A stretch of 64,000 nt of DNA from CALHVX01 sp039198065. Lineage in GTDB: Bacteria; Pseudomonadota; Gammaproteobacteria; Pseudomonadales; Azotimanducaceae. The position numbers were made by a program, and so were the translations under genes. Shown piece by piece: positions 42,864 to 52,226 of the stretch. The stretch is from positions 434,001 to 498,000 of the forward strand of contig JBCCTU010000001.1 in NCBI GenBank assembly GCA_039198065.1, in the 5' to 3' direction. The first letter of the stretch is position 1; each line of letters begins with the position of its first letter. The notes under the pieces were generated by a model. The model saw only the letters and a program-made list of their open reading frames with translations. It was not told the DNA's origin and did not search any database.

Positions 42864-44675
42864 TCAAGCCGGAAGCGGTGCGTCGACCGCCAGGCCTCCG
42901 GCTTGAATGTCGAACAAGCGTCGGTAGATCCCGCCCGCGGCGCTCATCAGGGAGTCGTGAGTGCCCTGCTCGACGATCTGGCCCTTATCGAACACCAGGA
43001 TGCGGTCGCATTGCCGGACCGTCGAGAGTCGATGGGCAATGATGATCGAGGTTCGATCTGCCGTCAGTCGGGCGACTGCTTCCTGAATATACTGTTCCGT
43101 CAGTGAATCGAGACTCGACGTCGCCTCATCGAGTACCAGCACGGGCGCTTCGGCGAGAATCGCACGAGCGATGGCCACCCGTTGCCGTTCACCCCCACTG
43201 AGCTTAACTCCGCGCTCACCGACCATCGTCGCGTACCCATCTTCGAGTGCCTCAATGAACTCGTGGGCATGCGCCTGCCGCGCGGCGGCTTCGATCTCCG
43301 CTTGCGTTGCGTCGGGTCTGCCGTAGGCGATGTTTTCGGACAGCGTGCGATGAAACAGCACCGGATCCTGGGGCACAAGCGAAATGGCCTCGCGCAGCGA
43401 CTGCTGGGTGACATCGCGGATATTCTGCTCGTCAACGAGAATCTCACCCGAGTCCAGGTCGTGCAGGCGCTGTAGCAGTTTGACGAACGTCGACTTGCCC
43501 GCACCGGACTCGCCAACCAGCGCGATCTTCTCCCCGGGTTTGATGGTGAGTGAGAAATCGGTAAACACCCGGTTGCGTTGATCGCCGTAGCCGAAGGTGA
43601 CCCGATCGAAGCGGATCATTCCCTTGCTAGCCTGCAGCGGCTGGGCGTCGGCGTTGTCGGGAACCTGCGGCGCGGTTGCGTCGATGGCAACGAGGTCTTC
43701 CATCTCGTTGGCGCTTCGCTGCAGGTTCCGCACCATCCAGCCGATATTTCGCAGATAGCCATTGACTATGAAATAGGTGGTCAACACGTAAACGATGTCA
43801 GCAAGCGCTGCAGTTCCTGCCGCAGCCTGGCGCAGCACGATCGTAAGCAGTCCGCCCAACATGAGCAGGATGAAGACCGACTGCAGAGCGCCGCTGTCCA
43901 TGCTGCGGGTCCAGGCCTGCCGGGCGAGGGTGCGCCAGTTTTCCGCAGACCGGCGAAATCGGGCGTCTTCTCGGTGTTCGGCGCCAAAGCTCTTGACCAC
44001 GGCGTTGCAGGTAACCGCGTCGGCAAGGGCGGCGCCCATGCGCGTGTCTGCTTCATTAGAGCGTTGATTCGCCGGGGAAACGTACTTCAGTGACAGGGTG
44101 ATGCTGAGCGTCAGGAACAGGCAGACCGTGACGATGAAGTACACGCCCATAGTTGTGTCACGCCACAACATGGCTACGGAGAACCCAATCAGTATGACGG
44201 CCGCGGGCGCGAGCTCGATGAGCAGAGTGTCTGCAAAGCTGTCGTACGCGTTCATGCCGCGGGTAATCTTTCGTACCGTCGCACCAGCGAAGTTATTGGC
44301 GTGCCAGCTGCTGCTGAAGCGTTGGACTCGTACGAAGCCGTCGTATACGAGTTCACGCATCACGTGCGAGGCAAGCCACATCCATACCCGCAGGTAGAGC
44401 TGGCTTACGAGGGACATGCCGGCAAAGGTAGCCAGCAGCCAGCCCATGGATCGCCAGGCCGCATCGAGCGATGCGCCGTCACCGAAGTAACGTTGCAGGG
44501 AATCAACCAGCTCGGCTGAGCGTTCCGGAATCTGTATCTCCAGCACCACGCTAACGAGCACGCCGGCGATGATGGATGCAAACATCAGCGGAACCGTGCG
44601 CCAGTAGCGCCAGACGAAACGCAGAACGTCGAGAAAGCCCGGGGTTATTGTTGAAACCGATAATTTGCTGGTCAT
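42864..44675 (-). CDS. ABC exporter, fused permease-ATPase half-transporter
   Basis: A 603-residue protein. The N-terminal membrane domain has six helices (first FASIIAGVLVSVVLEIQIPE). The C-terminal ATPase has Walker A LVGESGAGKSTFVKLLQRL, Q-loop VPQDPVLF, signature KLSGGERQRVAIARAIL, Walker B VLVLDEATSSLD and the switch His in IIIAHRLSTVRQC. This is the MsbA/multidrug-type half exporter, which acts as a homodimer or heterodimer on lipids, peptides or drugs. The serine hydrolase gene ends 6 bp upstream on the same strand, so both are probably one operon. Confidence 0.92.
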   Translation of the reverse strand: MTSKLSVSTITPGFLDVLRFVWRYWRTVPLMFASIIAGVLVSVVLEIQIPERSAELVDSLQRYFGDGASLDAAWRSMGWLLATFAGMSLVSQLYLRVWMWLASHVMRELVYDGFVRVQRFSSSWHANNFAGATVRKITRGMNAYDSFADTLLIELAPAAVILIGFSVAMLWRDTTMGVYFIVTVCLFLTLSITLSLKYVSPANQRSNEADTRMGAALADAVTCNAVVKSFGAEHREDARFRRSAENWRTLARQAWTRSMDSGALQSVFILLMLGGLLTIVLRQAAAGTAALADIVYVLTTYFIVNGYLRNIGWMVRNLQRSANEMEDLVAIDATAPQVPDNADAQPLQASKGMIRFDRVTFGYGDQRNRVFTDFSLTIKPGEKIALVGESGAGKSTFVKLLQRLHDLDSGEILVDEQNIRDVTQQSLREAISLVPQDPVLFHRTLSENIAYGRPDATQAEIEAAARQAHAHEFIEALEDGYATMVGERGVKLSGGERQRVAIARAILAEAPVLVLDEATSSLDSLTEQYIQEAVARLTADRTSIIIAHRLSTVRQCDRILVFDKGQIVEQGTHDSLMSAAGGIYRRLFDIQAGGLAVDAPLPA

Positions 44676-44681
44676 GGGAGG

Positions 44682-45971
44682 TCAGTTAATAAGACTTGCG
44701 TAGACGAGGCTACGCAGCTCGCGGCGAACGGGATAGGCGGAGGAAGGTATAAGTTGCGCGAGGAAAACGGCGTAAAGGTCTTCTTCCGGATCGAGCCAGA
44801 AGAACGTGCTCGCAGCGCCACCCCAGTGATGCTCGCCAACGCTGGTAATAAACGCAGCGCTGACGGGATCGAGCACCACGGCGAAGCCCAAGCCGAAACC
44901 GATACCTTCATAGCTTGTCTCACTCCAGACCGGTTGGCCCATGGCAGCCATGTCGCGGTTATCGGGGAGCTGGTTTGTACGCATGTAGCGCAGGGTTCTT
45001 GGCCCAAGCAGACGTACTCCGTCGAGTTCGCCCCCGTTCAGTAGGCAGCGACAGAACCGTTCGTAGTCCGGGGCAGTAGAGATAAGCCCGCCACCGCCGG
45101 AATAGAGCGACGGAGCGTTTAGGAACGGGCTAGTCTGGGGGTCGTCCTGAAGCCTGTAGCCAAGCACGTCGTCCGGTTTCGTGACGCTCGCCCGCTGCCC
45201 GATACCGCCGAGCGTTTTTCCGGACTTCGGCGCGTAGCAGGCGGCGAAGCGCGCTTCTTCCCCGGGGGATACGGAGAAACCGGTGTCCATCATGCCTAGA
45301 GGTTTGAAAATGCGTTCGTCGAAGAACTGGTTTAGCGATTGACCGGACCAGATTTCGACCAGACGACCAAGCACGTCCGTTGAGACGCTGTAGTTCCATC
45401 CCTGACCTGGCTGACACAGCAGGGGTAGCGCGGCAAGCCGTTCGACGTTTTCTGCCAGGGACCCGTGAGCGCCGGGAAATTCCAAGTCCGCATCTCGATA
45501 GGCTTCATCGACCACGTTGGCTCGCATGAACCCATAGGTAAGACCGGCCGTGTGCGTCATGATCTGGCGCACGGTCGGCGGCGCATTTGCGGGAACGGTG
45601 TCGTCGATACCGGCGTTCCCACCGCGCCAGACGTGCATGTCCCGAAACTCCGGTAGGTAGTGTTCAACGGGATCGTCGAGCTGAAAACAGTTTTCCTCGT
45701 ACAGCATCATGGCGGCAACAGAGGTCACGGGTTTGGTCATGGAGTAAATGCGCGCCAGCGTCGCTTCCTCGAAAGGACGCTTACGTTCCGCGTCGGCGTA
45801 GCCCGCCGCATGGAAGAATGCCCGTTTGCCGTAGCGGCCAAGCAGCAGGCTGACCCCCGCGTAGCGTTCACTGCTGACCTGGTGATCGAGCCACGCTCGA
45901 AGGCGGTCGACGCGCGCGGCGGAAAATCCGAGTTGGCTGAGTCCGTCCGAATTGTTGTCGATTGCAGTCAT
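44682..45971 (-). CDS. Serine hydrolase, class C beta-lactamase/EstB-like esterase
   Basis: A 429-residue protein of the penicillin-binding-like serine hydrolase fold. The nucleophile motif SMTK (SxxK) lies in ARIYSMTKPVTSVAAMMLYE, and the second motif is WNYSVSTDVLGRLVEIWSG, where Tyr-Ser replaces the usual Tyr-x-Asn, as in EstB-type esterases. The conserved HTAGLTYGF and PLGMMDTGF motifs are also present. No signal peptide is visible, so it is probably cytoplasmic and an esterase or amidase rather than a beta-lactamase. It precedes the ABC exporter gene. Confidence 0.88.
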   Translation of the reverse strand: MTAIDNNSDGLSQLGFSAARVDRLRAWLDHQVSSERYAGVSLLLGRYGKRAFFHAAGYADAERKRPFEEATLARIYSMTKPVTSVAAMMLYEENCFQLDDPVEHYLPEFRDMHVWRGGNAGIDDTVPANAPPTVRQIMTHTAGLTYGFMRANVVDEAYRDADLEFPGAHGSLAENVERLAALPLLCQPGQGWNYSVSTDVLGRLVEIWSGQSLNQFFDERIFKPLGMMDTGFSVSPGEEARFAACYAPKSGKTLGGIGQRASVTKPDDVLGYRLQDDPQTSPFLNAPSLYSGGGGLISTAPDYERFCRCLLNGGELDGVRLLGPRTLRYMRTNQLPDNRDMAAMGQPVWSETSYEGIGFGLGFAVVLDPVSAAFITSVGEHHWGGAASTFFWLDPEEDLYAVFLAQLIPSSAYPVRRELRSLVYASLIN

Positions 45972-46120
45972 AGATTCACGGTTCTGTAGTTTTTTCCCGT
46001 CATCGTTCGGCGGTTTCCAGATCGCGTATCTGGATTCCGCGCGATCGTTTGTCGACGGAAGGTCGACAGTAACAACTCAGCGTCCGGAGCGCTCGGGTTG
46101 GCACTGAGGCACGGGGAAAA

Positions 46121-48349
46121 ATGATAGAAGTTGATTTCTCGGCGGCTACGTTGACGTGGCAGAACGCCTGGCTCTGGTTGCTCGCAGCGCTAATGTGTTG
46201 GTTTGTTGCTCGGCGAGTGTTCGTCGTTCTACTTACCGCAAAAGGTTACGCACCCACGCCCGTTGCTTCCCGCTTGCTTTCGCATCTGGTCCGATCACGC
46301 AACCTCTCGGAAGATCAGTTCTTGCGTGCCGATGGGGCTGAGGAACAATTCGTCGGTGCTCGCCGGAATGCGCTAGGACGCTTGGCCGCGTCGTTGAACG
46401 GAAAAAGCCCGGCATCCTCGGCTTGGGCCGACGGCGTCCGAGAGTCGCTGTCTGATCTGAGGTTTGCCGACGCCAATCGAGTGCCCTTTCCCTTTGCCAA
46501 AGTGATGCGCGAGCGATTTAACGCAGCAAGCGTTGCGCAAGCGACCGAGGGCCCCTACCTGAGGGACCTCGACGGCAACCGATCGCTCGATGTCAGCGGT
46601 TCCTACGGCGTAAACGTCACCGGCTACGACAGCTACAAGGGATTCATAGAACGCGGTTGGCAAAAAGTTAAGGATCTCGGGATCGTTCTTGGCCCTTTGC
46701 ATCCGCTGGTCGCGGACAACATGGAGCGGCTTAAGCGCATCAGCGGGCAGGAAGAAGTGTCGTTCCATGTCAGCGGGACTGAAGCCGTAATGGCCGCCGT
46801 CCGGCTGGCCCGCTTCAACACCCGGCGTAAAAAAATCGTGTGCTTCTCTGGTGCCTACCACGGCTGGTGGGATGGTGTTCAACCGGGCATCGGCAGCGAA
46901 CGCAGGATCGATGACGTGTTGGCGTTGAAGGAAATGAACCCGGGGTCGCTGGACGTCATTCGGCTGCGCGCGAAGGAGATCGCTGGCGTTCTGGTTAATC
47001 CGGTCCAGTCCTTTCACCCCAACTCACCGCCACCGAACGACGCTGTGCTGCTGTCCAGCGACGTGAGGAAAACCGAGACGCAGAGTGCGAGCTACGGTGA
47101 GTGGCTGCGCAAACTGAAAGCGGTGTGCGATGAGTGCAACGTGCCGCTGATGTTCGATGAGGTCTACAGCGGTTTCCGATTGGCGCCCGGTGGCGCGCAG
47201 CAATACTTTGGCGTCAAGGCAGACATGGTGGTGTACGGTAAGACCCTCGCCGGCGGTTTGCCGATTGGCGTGGTGTGTGGCCCGAAGTCGCTCATGCGTC
47301 GGTTCGACCCGGACCGTCCCATGCGTATTGCCTACGTTGTCGGAACGTTCTCTGCCTACCCGCTAGCCGTTGGCGCAATGAATGAGTTTCTCACCTGGCT
47401 TGAGAGCCCTGAGGCGGCCCCCGCTTACGCGGCAGTGGAAGCACGGGCCGCGGGGTGGGTGGCACGGGCTAACGCTGAACTCGAACAGAGCGGTTTGCCG
47501 GTACGGGTCGTTAATCTCGGCACCATCTGGACGCTTGAGTTTACAGAGCCAAGCCGCTTTAACTGGCTGCTGCAGTACTACCTGCGCGACGCGGGCATTA
47601 ACTTCAGCTGGGTTGGCACCGGCCGCTGTCTGATCAGCATGGACTACACCGAGGTTGAACTGGATCGCCTCCGAGAAGAGATCGTTGCTGCGGCGAAGTG
47701 TATGCAGGACGACAAATGGTGGCTGACGGAAGAAGAACAGCCAAACCGCAACAAGCTCATCCGAACCCAACTGACGAAAGACATGGTGGCCAGCGTGATT
47801 CGATTGCCGAAACCTCTCCAGGCGTTTTACTCAGAGGTCATGCGCCGTAAGCACGATGACCACGAGGCGTCCCACAGCCACCCGACAAATCAGTTTCTGC
47901 ATCTCATCAGCTCGAGCGTCTTTATTGTTTGCTACTTTCTTCTGTTCACGAATCTGTCCCTGGCGGTCTGGATGGGTGTGATTTCTCTGTTCCTTCGCCA
48001 GGCGGGCCACGCGCTGATTGAACCGCCCTGCCATGATGCCGAGCAGCTGTTGCTCGGCTTTGATACGCGCAGCAAAACCTGGATTGTTGCCGGTTTCTGT
48101 CTGATCCCGTTGATTGCCTGGCTTACGGCGGGAGCGACCACGACCAGCGGCGCGCTGCTCACCCAGATTGGAGAAACCTGGTTTGCCTATACGGCGTTGG
48201 TTATCTTTGGGCGGGTAATCGTGTTGATCCGCAAGTTCGGCGTTAAGCTGTCGATGATCTGGTTCGTAAAGCTGATCACGGATCCAATCACGGACATCAA
48301 GGCGTACTACGCCAGCGTTGTTGATCCGCTGGCGCGAGCGAAGAGCTAA
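46121..48349 (+). CDS. Membrane-bound class III aminotransferase fused to a Mpo1/DUF962-like domain
   Basis: 742 residues with three parts. Residues about 10-40 form a membrane helix (NAWLWLLAALMCWFVARRVF). Residues about 100-555 are a PLP fold-type I class III aminotransferase near glutamate-1-semialdehyde aminomutase: VSFHVSGTEAVMAAVRLARF, FSGAYHGWWDG, MFDEVYSGFRLAPGG and the PLP-lysine motif VYGKTLAGGLPIGVV. The last 150 residues are membrane-embedded, with HSHPTNQFLHLISSSVFIV and LRQAGHALIEPPCHD. These echo the His motifs (HP-N-x-x-H and GH-x-x-E) of Mpo1/DUF962 2-hydroxy-fatty-acid dioxygenases. A membrane lipid-linked amine substrate is inferred. It is monocistronic and divergent from the serine hydrolase. 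Confidence 0.82.
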   Translation: MIEVDFSAATLTWQNAWLWLLAALMCWFVARRVFVVLLTAKGYAPTPVASRLLSHLVRSRNLSEDQFLRADGAEEQFVGARRNALGRLAASLNGKSPASSAWADGVRESLSDLRFADANRVPFPFAKVMRERFNAASVAQATEGPYLRDLDGNRSLDVSGSYGVNVTGYDSYKGFIERGWQKVKDLGIVLGPLHPLVADNMERLKRISGQEEVSFHVSGTEAVMAAVRLARFNTRRKKIVCFSGAYHGWWDGVQPGIGSERRIDDVLALKEMNPGSLDVIRLRAKEIAGVLVNPVQSFHPNSPPPNDAVLLSSDVRKTETQSASYGEWLRKLKAVCDECNVPLMFDEVYSGFRLAPGGAQQYFGVKADMVVYGKTLAGGLPIGVVCGPKSLMRRFDPDRPMRIAYVVGTFSAYPLAVGAMNEFLTWLESPEAAPAYAAVEARAAGWVARANAELEQSGLPVRVVNLGTIWTLEFTEPSRFNWLLQYYLRDAGINFSWVGTGRCLISMDYTEVELDRLREEIVAAAKCMQDDKWWLTEEEQPNRNKLIRTQLTKDMVASVIRLPKPLQAFYSEVMRRKHDDHEASHSHPTNQFLHLISSSVFIVCYFLLFTNLSLAVWMGVISLFLRQAGHALIEPPCHDAEQLLLGFDTRSKTWIVAGFCLIPLIAWLTAGATTTSGALLTQIGETWFAYTALVIFGRVIVLIRKFGVKLSMIWFVKLITDPITDIKAYYASVVDPLARAKS

Positions 48350-48385
48350 AAAGCTAAAGAGCTAAAGAACCAGACTCTGGTTCTT
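48341..48385. repeat. AGCTAAA repeats and 9-bp hairpin between convergent genes
   Basis: AGCTAAA occurs three times within 26 bp across the aminotransferase stop, followed by AAGAACCAG/CTGGTTCTT (48365-48373 and 48377-48385) around a 3-nt loop. On the minus strand the stem is followed by a T-rich stretch, so it could terminate the DUF72 gene. Confidence 0.55.
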
Positions 48386-48390
48386 GCACC

Positions 48391-49242
48391 CTAGAACAGC
48401 GACTCCTGCTGCGGTAGCGGCCACGGAGGTAAGGAACCCACGGAACGGTGGGCGCTCAGGTGGTCGTGAAAACGACGCGCAAAGGCAGGGCAGTGCAGGT
48501 TGTTGGGGCAGTGAACGGTGACGAAAACCTCCCGATAGCGATCACAGACCGTCGAGATCTGAGCGGCGTAGGTTTCCAGCGCGTTCGCCGTCGAATCGGC
48601 TTCCGGATGTAACACGAGGCGTAGCATGAACGGCAGCGCCGGATTCTGTTGGAGCAGCAACTCAAGGTTCGGCTGCGCGGGTTTTTCATGAAGCGCACCG
48701 GCTACGTCCGGGTGAGTCGGGTCGCCGTTGTGAAGCGGGTTAGCGTCCATGAGCACGATGTTTTCCTGCTCGGTGCGAGTGCTCAGAAATGCCTTCAAAT
48801 GCGCGCGGCTTTTGTACAGCGATGCATCCCGCCATTCGACAACGCGAGGCCAGGTAGAAGGCAGTCGACGTCGGAGCTGATCGAGGCGCCCTGCGTCCCC
48901 GTGGTCGGCGGTCGGTGGAAACTGAAGCAGCAGCGGCCCTAGCCAGGGCTCCAGTGGCTCAAGCGCTTGAAGCAGACTGCTTAGATCTCTCCAGACCGGG
49001 AAGCGGCGATGGGTGACGGTCTGTGGGAGCTTGAAGCAGATTTTGAAATCGATGCCGTTGAGTGTCTCCTTCCAGCACGCCACTTTCCCGGCCGATGGTG
49101 GCGCGTAGAAGGTCGTGTTCCCTTCCACCGCGTTAAACACGCGCGAGTACTGAGGCAGTGAATCCTCTGAGCGGTTAAACACCGTGCCACGCCAGCCTGG
49201 GAACGCCCAGGCGGGGAGGCCGAGCCGGTAGTTGCTTACCAT
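48391..49242 (-). CDS. DUF72 (YecE-like) protein
   Basis: A 283-residue TIM-barrel-like protein of unknown function. The opening LGLPAWAFPGWRGTVFNRS, the EGNTTFYAPPSAGKVACW motif and FKICFKLPQTVTH are characteristic of DUF72, as is LGPLLLQFPPTADHGDAGRL. The C-terminal EVFVTVHCPNNLHCPAFARR is also typical. Family members are sometimes near Fe-S or nuclease genes, but here the neighbours give no hint. ATG 49242 is used instead of the upstream TTG 49287; neither has a strong ribosome site. It is convergent with the aminotransferase gene. Confidence 0.88.
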   Translation of the reverse strand: MVSNYRLGLPAWAFPGWRGTVFNRSEDSLPQYSRVFNAVEGNTTFYAPPSAGKVACWKETLNGIDFKICFKLPQTVTHRRFPVWRDLSSLLQALEPLEPWLGPLLLQFPPTADHGDAGRLDQLRRRLPSTWPRVVEWRDASLYKSRAHLKAFLSTRTEQENIVLMDANPLHNGDPTHPDVAGALHEKPAQPNLELLLQQNPALPFMLRLVLHPEADSTANALETYAAQISTVCDRYREVFVTVHCPNNLHCPAFARRFHDHLSAHRSVGSLPPWPLPQQESLF

Positions 49243-49429
49243 CGGAGATCTGTGACGGGTGCGAACGTCGTCTGGGAAGTCTGACAATTGCCCCGCTTTA
49301 TCTCCTGTTCACTTTCGCCGCACGAGCACTTCACCGGGTCATCGGGATGCTCCGTTCGCCGGTCAGCGATCTATGGGGCCGGAATTCCCGTTAACAGTAT
49401 TTTAAATCACCCCCGGAGCACAATTTTTT

Positions 49430-49945
49430 ATGTTTAATCGTTCCCTCCGCAGCGCTTTCGCTGCGCTCGGTGTTATCGCGCTACTCGCACAACAGTCTGT
49501 ATTTGCCGTTCACCACGAAGACGGCGAGCACTCGGAAGCATCGAACACCATCGTTGATGTTGCCGTTGGAGCAGGTTCGTTTGAGACCCTGGTGACCGCG
49601 ATCAAGGCAGCCGGTCTCGTCGATGTCTTGAGTGGTGACGGACCGTTCACCGTTCTCGCTCCCACCGACGAAGCCTTTGCGGCGCTTCCAGAAGGAGCCT
49701 TGGCATCCTTGCTCGAAGATAAAGACGCGCTGACCAAGGTGCTGACGCTGCATGTGGTTCCTGGCAAAGCCATGGCGGAAGATGTTGTTGGTCTGAAGTC
49801 GGTAACGACCGTTAATGGCGCCACGCTGCCGGTGTCCACGACAGACGGCGTATCGGTCGGTGGTGCGCAGGTCGTAACAACGGACATTGAAGCAAGTAAT
49901 GGCGTCATTCACGTCATCGATCGCGTCATTCTGCCGCAGGGCTGA
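49430..49945 (+). CDS. Secreted fasciclin (FAS1) domain protein
   Basis: A 171-residue protein with a signal peptide (AFAALGVIALLAQQSVFA) and one complete FAS1 domain. The H1 box is GPFTVLAPTDEAFAALP, and the H2 box is the C-terminal ASNGVIHVIDRVILP. FAS1 domains mediate cell-surface adhesion. It is a short, single-domain secreted form common in aquatic bacteria, probably periplasmic or extracellular. A His/Glu-rich stretch (VHHEDGEHSE) follows the cleavage site. It stands alone with an AT-rich 5' region (ACAGTATTTTAAATC) that likely holds its promoter. Confidence 0.93.
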   Translation: MFNRSLRSAFAALGVIALLAQQSVFAVHHEDGEHSEASNTIVDVAVGAGSFETLVTAIKAAGLVDVLSGDGPFTVLAPTDEAFAALPEGALASLLEDKDALTKVLTLHVVPGKAMAEDVVGLKSVTTVNGATLPVSTTDGVSVGGAQVVTTDIEASNGVIHVIDRVILPQG

Positions 49946-50021
49946 GGACTGTACTGAGTAGCAGTAGAGGACCCTTTAGAGGACAGAGCGGAGGTGGGCT
50001 TAGGTCGGCCTCCGCCTCGTA

Positions 50022-50474
50022 CTACAGCAGCACCGTCAGCAATATGGCGTGGGTAACCAATACCAGCCCCGACAGCTGCAGGCGGAGGGTCCGCAACCAC
50101 AAGAACTGGCCCCTCGGAGGTATCAAGCCATCCGTAACAGCGGTCAACAGGTGGCCGAGCATCAACACCGCAAGGCGGGTGTAGAAGTCGCCGCCCAGCA
50201 GCGCAATCCAGGCCGCCAGACTCGGTAGGACGCTGAGAAGTAGATCCCGCCCGCGGCGCTCGAGCTGCGTGCCAACGACTCCCCAGCGGATGCCTCCCAG
50301 GAAAGATAGAATCAGCGCCGAGTAGTAAGCGAAGGCGCGCTCCGCGAGCAGCCAGTCCCCGCGCATGGTGATGGCGACGGTCAGGCCGATGAACGGAACA
50401 ACTCCTGCAAACCCGAGCAGCAGTGCACTTCTCGGTGCGGACACGGCTGCGAGTGCTGAGGGTTCTGAGTTCAT
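50022..50474 (-). CDS. DUF3429 membrane protein
   Basis: A 150-residue protein with about five membrane helices. The opening LLGFAGVVPFIGLTVAITM, the conserved AFAYYSALILSFLGGIRWG and the pattern RRGRDLLLSVLPSLAAWIAL identify DUF3429. The function is unknown. Its 3' end lies just beyond a GC-rich hairpin (GCGGAGG/CCTCCGC at 49988-50015) in the region shared with the convergent fasciclin gene. Confidence 0.88.
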   Translation of the reverse strand: MNSEPSALAAVSAPRSALLLGFAGVVPFIGLTVAITMRGDWLLAERAFAYYSALILSFLGGIRWGVVGTQLERRGRDLLLSVLPSLAAWIALLGGDFYTRLAVLMLGHLLTAVTDGLIPPRGQFLWLRTLRLQLSGLVLVTHAILLTVLL

Positions 50475-50607
50475 CGACGATCGCGTCCGTAACGAGGATC
50501 GCTATCCTAGCAAGCCTGGCTGGCCGATGCGGCATGGGGCCCGGGCGCTTCCGACGACGTAAGGCCCATACCTCGCAGTGTGGTGTGCCACCGGTTTGCT
50601 GCGCGTC

Positions 50608-52149
50608 TCAAGGAGCCTGGTAGACCTGTTCGTAGCGAGCGCCGAGATGATTTTTCTGCACCTTACCCATGGCGTTGCGGGGAAGCGCATCGATCCAAAC
50701 GAAGCGGCGTGGATGTTTGAAGCGCGCCAGTTTTTCCTCCAAAGCCGATTTCAACACGGCGTCTGGCACGGGGGTGGGCCCAACTAGAACCGCGACCACA
50801 CCCTCGCCGAGATCCGGATGGGGTACGCCGACCACGGCTGACTCGGTGACGCCGTCGACCTCATCGAGTACGGACTCGATTTCCTTGGGATAGATGTTGT
50901 ATCCCCCGGAGATGATCAGATCTTTCGCTCTGCCAACGATGGTGATGCGACCGTCGTCCTGCTGCGTGCAAAGATCGCCGGTGACGAAGAAACCATCTTC
51001 CCTCAGCTCCTCTGTGGTCTTTTCGGGTTTGCGCCAGTAGCCAGAAAACAGGTTTGGTCCACGGACTTCGAGCGTACCGACTTCGCCTGCCCGGACCTCC
51101 GCGCCGTTATCGTCACATACGCGGACGTCGACGTCGGGTAAGGCAAAGCCCACCGTACCCGGAATTCGTTCACCGGCAAGGGGATTGCTGCTGATGATGC
51201 CCGCTTCGGTCATTCCGTAGCGCTCGAGGATCCGGCTCCCGGTGGCGTCAGTCCAGGCCTGCGACGCCTGGGCGGTCAATGGTGCGGAGCCGGAGACGAA
51301 CAAACGGATCGAGTCGCAGTCGTGCGCTCCAAAGCCTGGCTCCGCTAGCAAGCGCAGATAAAACGTGGGAACACCCATTAGGATCGTTGCCTGGGCCAGG
51401 TGCTGACGCACCACAGTGGCGTTGAACGCCTTTAGGAACAGCGTTGTTGATCCGTTCAGAAGCGTTGGATGCATGGCGATGAACAGGCCGTGGATATGAA
51501 AAATCGGCAATGCATGCAGTAGGACATCGTTGGGTTCATAGCCCCAGATGCGCTGCAGAGTCTTTGCGTTCGTCTCCAATGCCCGGTGGCTGATCATGGC
51601 GCCCTTTGAACGACCCGTGGTACCAGACGTGTAGACGATCGCCGCGAGGTCTTCCTCGCTGCGGTCAACTACCTCGGCGATCGGTTGATGCTCGCGAGCG
51701 GTCTTCCACAGCCCCTCCTGTGGATCATCGCTGAGCGTGCGATGAAGCGGCTCGGGCTTTTGCCCGGCATTAGGATTCGCGGCGTTGTCGTGTTGATGCG
51801 CGTTCAGAGCGATGGTGCGCTCAGGATCAAGAATGAGTACGCGAGGTGCGGCGTCTTCTATGAAGTAGCTCAGTTCTGCAGTGGTGTATGCCGTATTGAG
51901 TGGGACAAACACTGCACCGCAGCGAAGCGCGCCGAGATACAGCGCGTAAGCGGCAACGGACTTCTCTACCTGTACGACGACTCGATCACCTGGCTCGACA
52001 CCGTCTGCTTGGAGTGTGCTCGCAAACTGTCCCGCAAGTCGATCGATCTCTGCAAAGGTGTAGCTCTCGCCTGCCGGACATAAGAAACAAAGCTTGTCCG
52101 GGTTGGCCTGCATGGCCGTCTGCAGAGATTCGTAAAAGTTTCCCGGCAT
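50608..52149 (-). CDS. AMP-forming acyl-CoA synthetase, malonyl-CoA synthetase (MatB)-like
   Basis: A 513-residue ANL-superfamily enzyme. The P-loop-like motif is IVYTSGTTGRSKGAMISH, motif A5 is ILERYGMTEAGIISSNPLAG, motif A7 is FVTGDLCTQQDDGRITIVGR and A8/A10 is LIISGGYNIYPKEIESVLD ending with LPRNAMGKVQKNHL. The G-M-T-E-x-x-x-x-S-N-P-L pattern and the overall length match malonate-CoA ligases, which activate malonate for malonyl-CoA; a different short-chain acid is possible. No malonate transporter or decarboxylase is adjacent. It is divergent from the 52-kb envelope cluster. Confidence 0.87.
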   Translation of the reverse strand: MPGNFYESLQTAMQANPDKLCFLCPAGESYTFAEIDRLAGQFASTLQADGVEPGDRVVVQVEKSVAAYALYLGALRCGAVFVPLNTAYTTAELSYFIEDAAPRVLILDPERTIALNAHQHDNAANPNAGQKPEPLHRTLSDDPQEGLWKTAREHQPIAEVVDRSEEDLAAIVYTSGTTGRSKGAMISHRALETNAKTLQRIWGYEPNDVLLHALPIFHIHGLFIAMHPTLLNGSTTLFLKAFNATVVRQHLAQATILMGVPTFYLRLLAEPGFGAHDCDSIRLFVSGSAPLTAQASQAWTDATGSRILERYGMTEAGIISSNPLAGERIPGTVGFALPDVDVRVCDDNGAEVRAGEVGTLEVRGPNLFSGYWRKPEKTTEELREDGFFVTGDLCTQQDDGRITIVGRAKDLIISGGYNIYPKEIESVLDEVDGVTESAVVGVPHPDLGEGVVAVLVGPTPVPDAVLKSALEEKLARFKHPRRFVWIDALPRNAMGKVQKNHLGARYEQVYQAP

Positions 52150-52226
52150 CCGTTGACTTCCTGATTCAGCTTGGGTTTAGACAAACACCTCTACGATACC
52201 GTCAAAGCTGAGCAACGGGCAGAGTG

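Noticed and set aside
44682..45971. Antibiotic-resistance class C beta-lactamase
   Set aside because: There is no signal peptide and the Tyr-x-Asn motif is Tyr-Ser-Val, as in EstB-like esterases.
49988..50015. GCGGAGG/CCTCCGC hairpin as a terminator between the fasciclin and DUF3429 genes
   Set aside because: The stem is only 7 bp with a 14-nt loop and neither strand has a T-tract, so I did not list it as a terminator.
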